A DNA stretch of 6,847 nucleotides from Synergistaceae bacterium (GTDB lineage: Bacteria > Synergistota > Synergistia > Synergistales > Aminobacteriaceae). The DNA lies in the NCBI GenBank assembly GCA_017427625.1, contig JAFRSL010000109.1:1-6847 (forward strand), in the 5' to 3' direction. This document shows, in pieces, positions 5,773-6,847 of the stretch. The notes beneath the pieces are model-generated. The model was given only the letters and a program-made list of their open reading frames with translations. It had not been told where the DNA came from and did no database searches. How positions within the stretch are numbered: position 1 is the stretch's first letter; the number at the start of each line of letters is the position of its first letter. The position numbers and the translations under genes were made by a program.

Positions 5773-5840
5773 TCGGAAAATTTGAAGCAGGGAGTGTATT
5801 AACGTTGCAGAAAAAGTTACGTGTCGGCGTTCTCGGTGCT
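5762..5840 (+). repeat. direct repeat copy B: promoter, leader, TTG start and first 12 codons of asd
   Basis: Partner of the copy at 4601-4680. It contains the extended -10, a GGGAG ribosome site at 5790-5794 and the TTG start at 5805. The start-site context shared between the copies supports the unusual TTG start in both genes. Confidence 0.85.
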
Positions 5841-6847
5841 ACTGGAATGGTCGGACAGAGATTTATCCAGATTCTCCACAATCATGAGTGGTTCGATGTC
5901 AAGGTAATCGCAGCTTCTCCAAACAGCAAAGGCAAAACTTACGCTGAGGCTATGCAGGGACGATGGCTTCTCGATGAGCCTATCCCCGAAAACGTCAAAG
6001 GCATGATTCTCCGCGATGTCAATGATGTGAAGGGTATTGCTGACGATGTGGATTTCGTTTTCAGCGCGGTCAACCTCACGAAAGATGAAATTCGCAAAAT
6101 TGAGGAAGATTACGCACGCACTGAGACCCCAGTAGTCTCCAACAACTCGGCCCACAGATGGACACCAGATGTCCCCATGATTATCCCAGAAATTAACCCA
6201 GAACATGCCGAAGTCATCCAGTATCAGAAGAAGCGTCTCGGAACTTCACGCGGTTTCATCGCCGTAAAGCCCAACTGCTCAATACAGTCATATGCTCCGG
6301 CGTTCGCGGCTTGGAAAGAGTTTGAACCTTACGAGGCAATCGTTACCACGTATCAGGCAATCTCAGGCGCAGGTAAGAATTTCAACACGTGGCCGGAAAT
6401 GGTCGGGAATGTCATCCCCTACATCGGCGGCGAGGAAGAGAAGTCCGAGAAAGAACCCCTCCGTATCTTCGGGCACATCGAAAACGGAGCAATCGTCCCA
6501 GCAAATGAACCGGCAATCTCAGCGCAGTGCATAAGGATTCCTGTTCTCTATGGACATACAGCTGCGGCTTTCGTTAAGTTCAGGAAGAAGCCAGAAAGCA
6601 AAGAGCAGTTAGTCAGCCTTCTCAACAATTTTGCAGGCATTCCTCAGCGCGAAAAGCTACCCACAGCTCCATCACAGTTCATAAAGTACATGGAAGAAGA
6701 TAACCGTCCGCAGGTTGCTCTTGACGTGAATTACGAGGGCGGTATGGGCGTTACCATCGGAAGATTGAGACCCGACACCGTTTATGACTGGAAATTCGTC
6801 GGGCTCTCGCACAACACTCTGAGGGGTGCGGCTGGCGGTGCTGTTGA
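5805..6847 (+). CDS. asd: aspartate-semialdehyde dehydrogenase, archaeal/fungal class (3' end cut by window)
   Basis: Asd reduces aspartyl phosphate to aspartate semialdehyde with NADPH, the branch point toward lysine and diaminopimelate, threonine and methionine. The reading frame is open from a TTG at 5805 to the window end, 347 codons, lacking only a short C-terminal piece compared with relatives of roughly 350-365 residues. GATGMVGQRF at 11-20 is the nucleotide-binding loop, VKPNCSIQ contains the catalytic Cys158, TYQAISGAG contains Gln184, IPYIGGEEEK is at 204-213, CIRIPV has substrate-binding Arg244, and GHTAA contains the acid/base His251. SHNTLRGAAGGAV is close to the expected C-terminus. 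The pattern resembles yeast Hom2 and archaeal enzymes more than the E. coli class. No in-frame ATG lies between the upstream gene and codon 15, so TTG with GGGAG at 5790-5794 is the only sensible start. Confidence 0.95.
   Translation, partial: MQKKLRVGVLGATGMVGQRFIQILHNHEWFDVKVIAASPNSKGKTYAEAMQGRWLLDEPIPENVKGMILRDVNDVKGIADDVDFVFSAVNLTKDEIRKIEEDYARTETPVVSNNSAHRWTPDVPMIIPEINPEHAEVIQYQKKRLGTSRGFIAVKPNCSIQSYAPAFAAWKEFEPYEAIVTTYQAISGAGKNFNTWPEMVGNVIPYIGGEEEKSEKEPLRIFGHIENGAIVPANEPAISAQCIRIPVLYGHTAAAFVKFRKKPESKEQLVSLLNNFAGIPQREKLPTAPSQFIKYMEEDNRPQVALDVNYEGGMGVTIGRLRPDTVYDWKFVGLSHNTLRGAAGGAV

Noticed and set aside
5817..6206. A 129-codon minus-strand open frame inside asd.
   Set aside because: It lies wholly within the clearly recognised asd coding region and shows no family motif.

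Overview
The window looks like bacterial chromosome of housekeeping character. Genes are tightly packed, Shine-Dalgarno sites are good in places, TTG starts occur, and two products carry Sec-type signal peptides. My impression is an anaerobic Synergistota-like bacterium (Synergistaceae), based on the overall feel of the proteins and on the archaeal/fungal-class aspartate-semialdehyde dehydrogenase. That is inference and cannot be settled from this window. I see no mobile element, tRNA, rRNA or CRISPR.

Layout. Positions 1-225 have no convincing gene but can fold: a ten-pair long-range helix joins 7-16 to 116-126, and a second nested structure with alternative pairings lies just before the first gene. 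An aminotransferase (226-1416) and the tRNA thiolase gene mnmA (1424-2503) form a tight pair 7 bases apart. A textbook promoter (TTGACA, 17 bases, TAGAAT) and a strong ribosome site lead an NCS2 nucleobase permease (2585-4006), which ends at a rho-independent terminator. A small coiled-coil protein with recently expanded heptad repeats lies on the minus strand (4074-4547). It shares a divergent promoter region with a secreted nucleoside hydrolase (4645-5772), which is followed by asd (from 5805, cut by the window end).

How they fit together. An exported nucleosidase and a nucleobase permease would suit scavenging of external nucleosides, although they are separate transcription units. Asd serves the aspartate-family amino acid pathway, and the aminotransferase is a general amino-acid enzyme. 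MnmA is tRNA modification housekeeping.

Most striking observation. The extended -10 promoter, leader, TTG start and first dozen codons of the nucleosidase are an approximately 80-base direct copy of the same region of asd (about 66 of 80 aligned columns identical by eye). The two proteins are unrelated. The nucleosidase signal peptide therefore appears to be related by duplication to the first beta strand of Asd, and the asd promoter doubles as the last codons and stop of the nucleosidase. I did not find a clearly new multi-gene system here.
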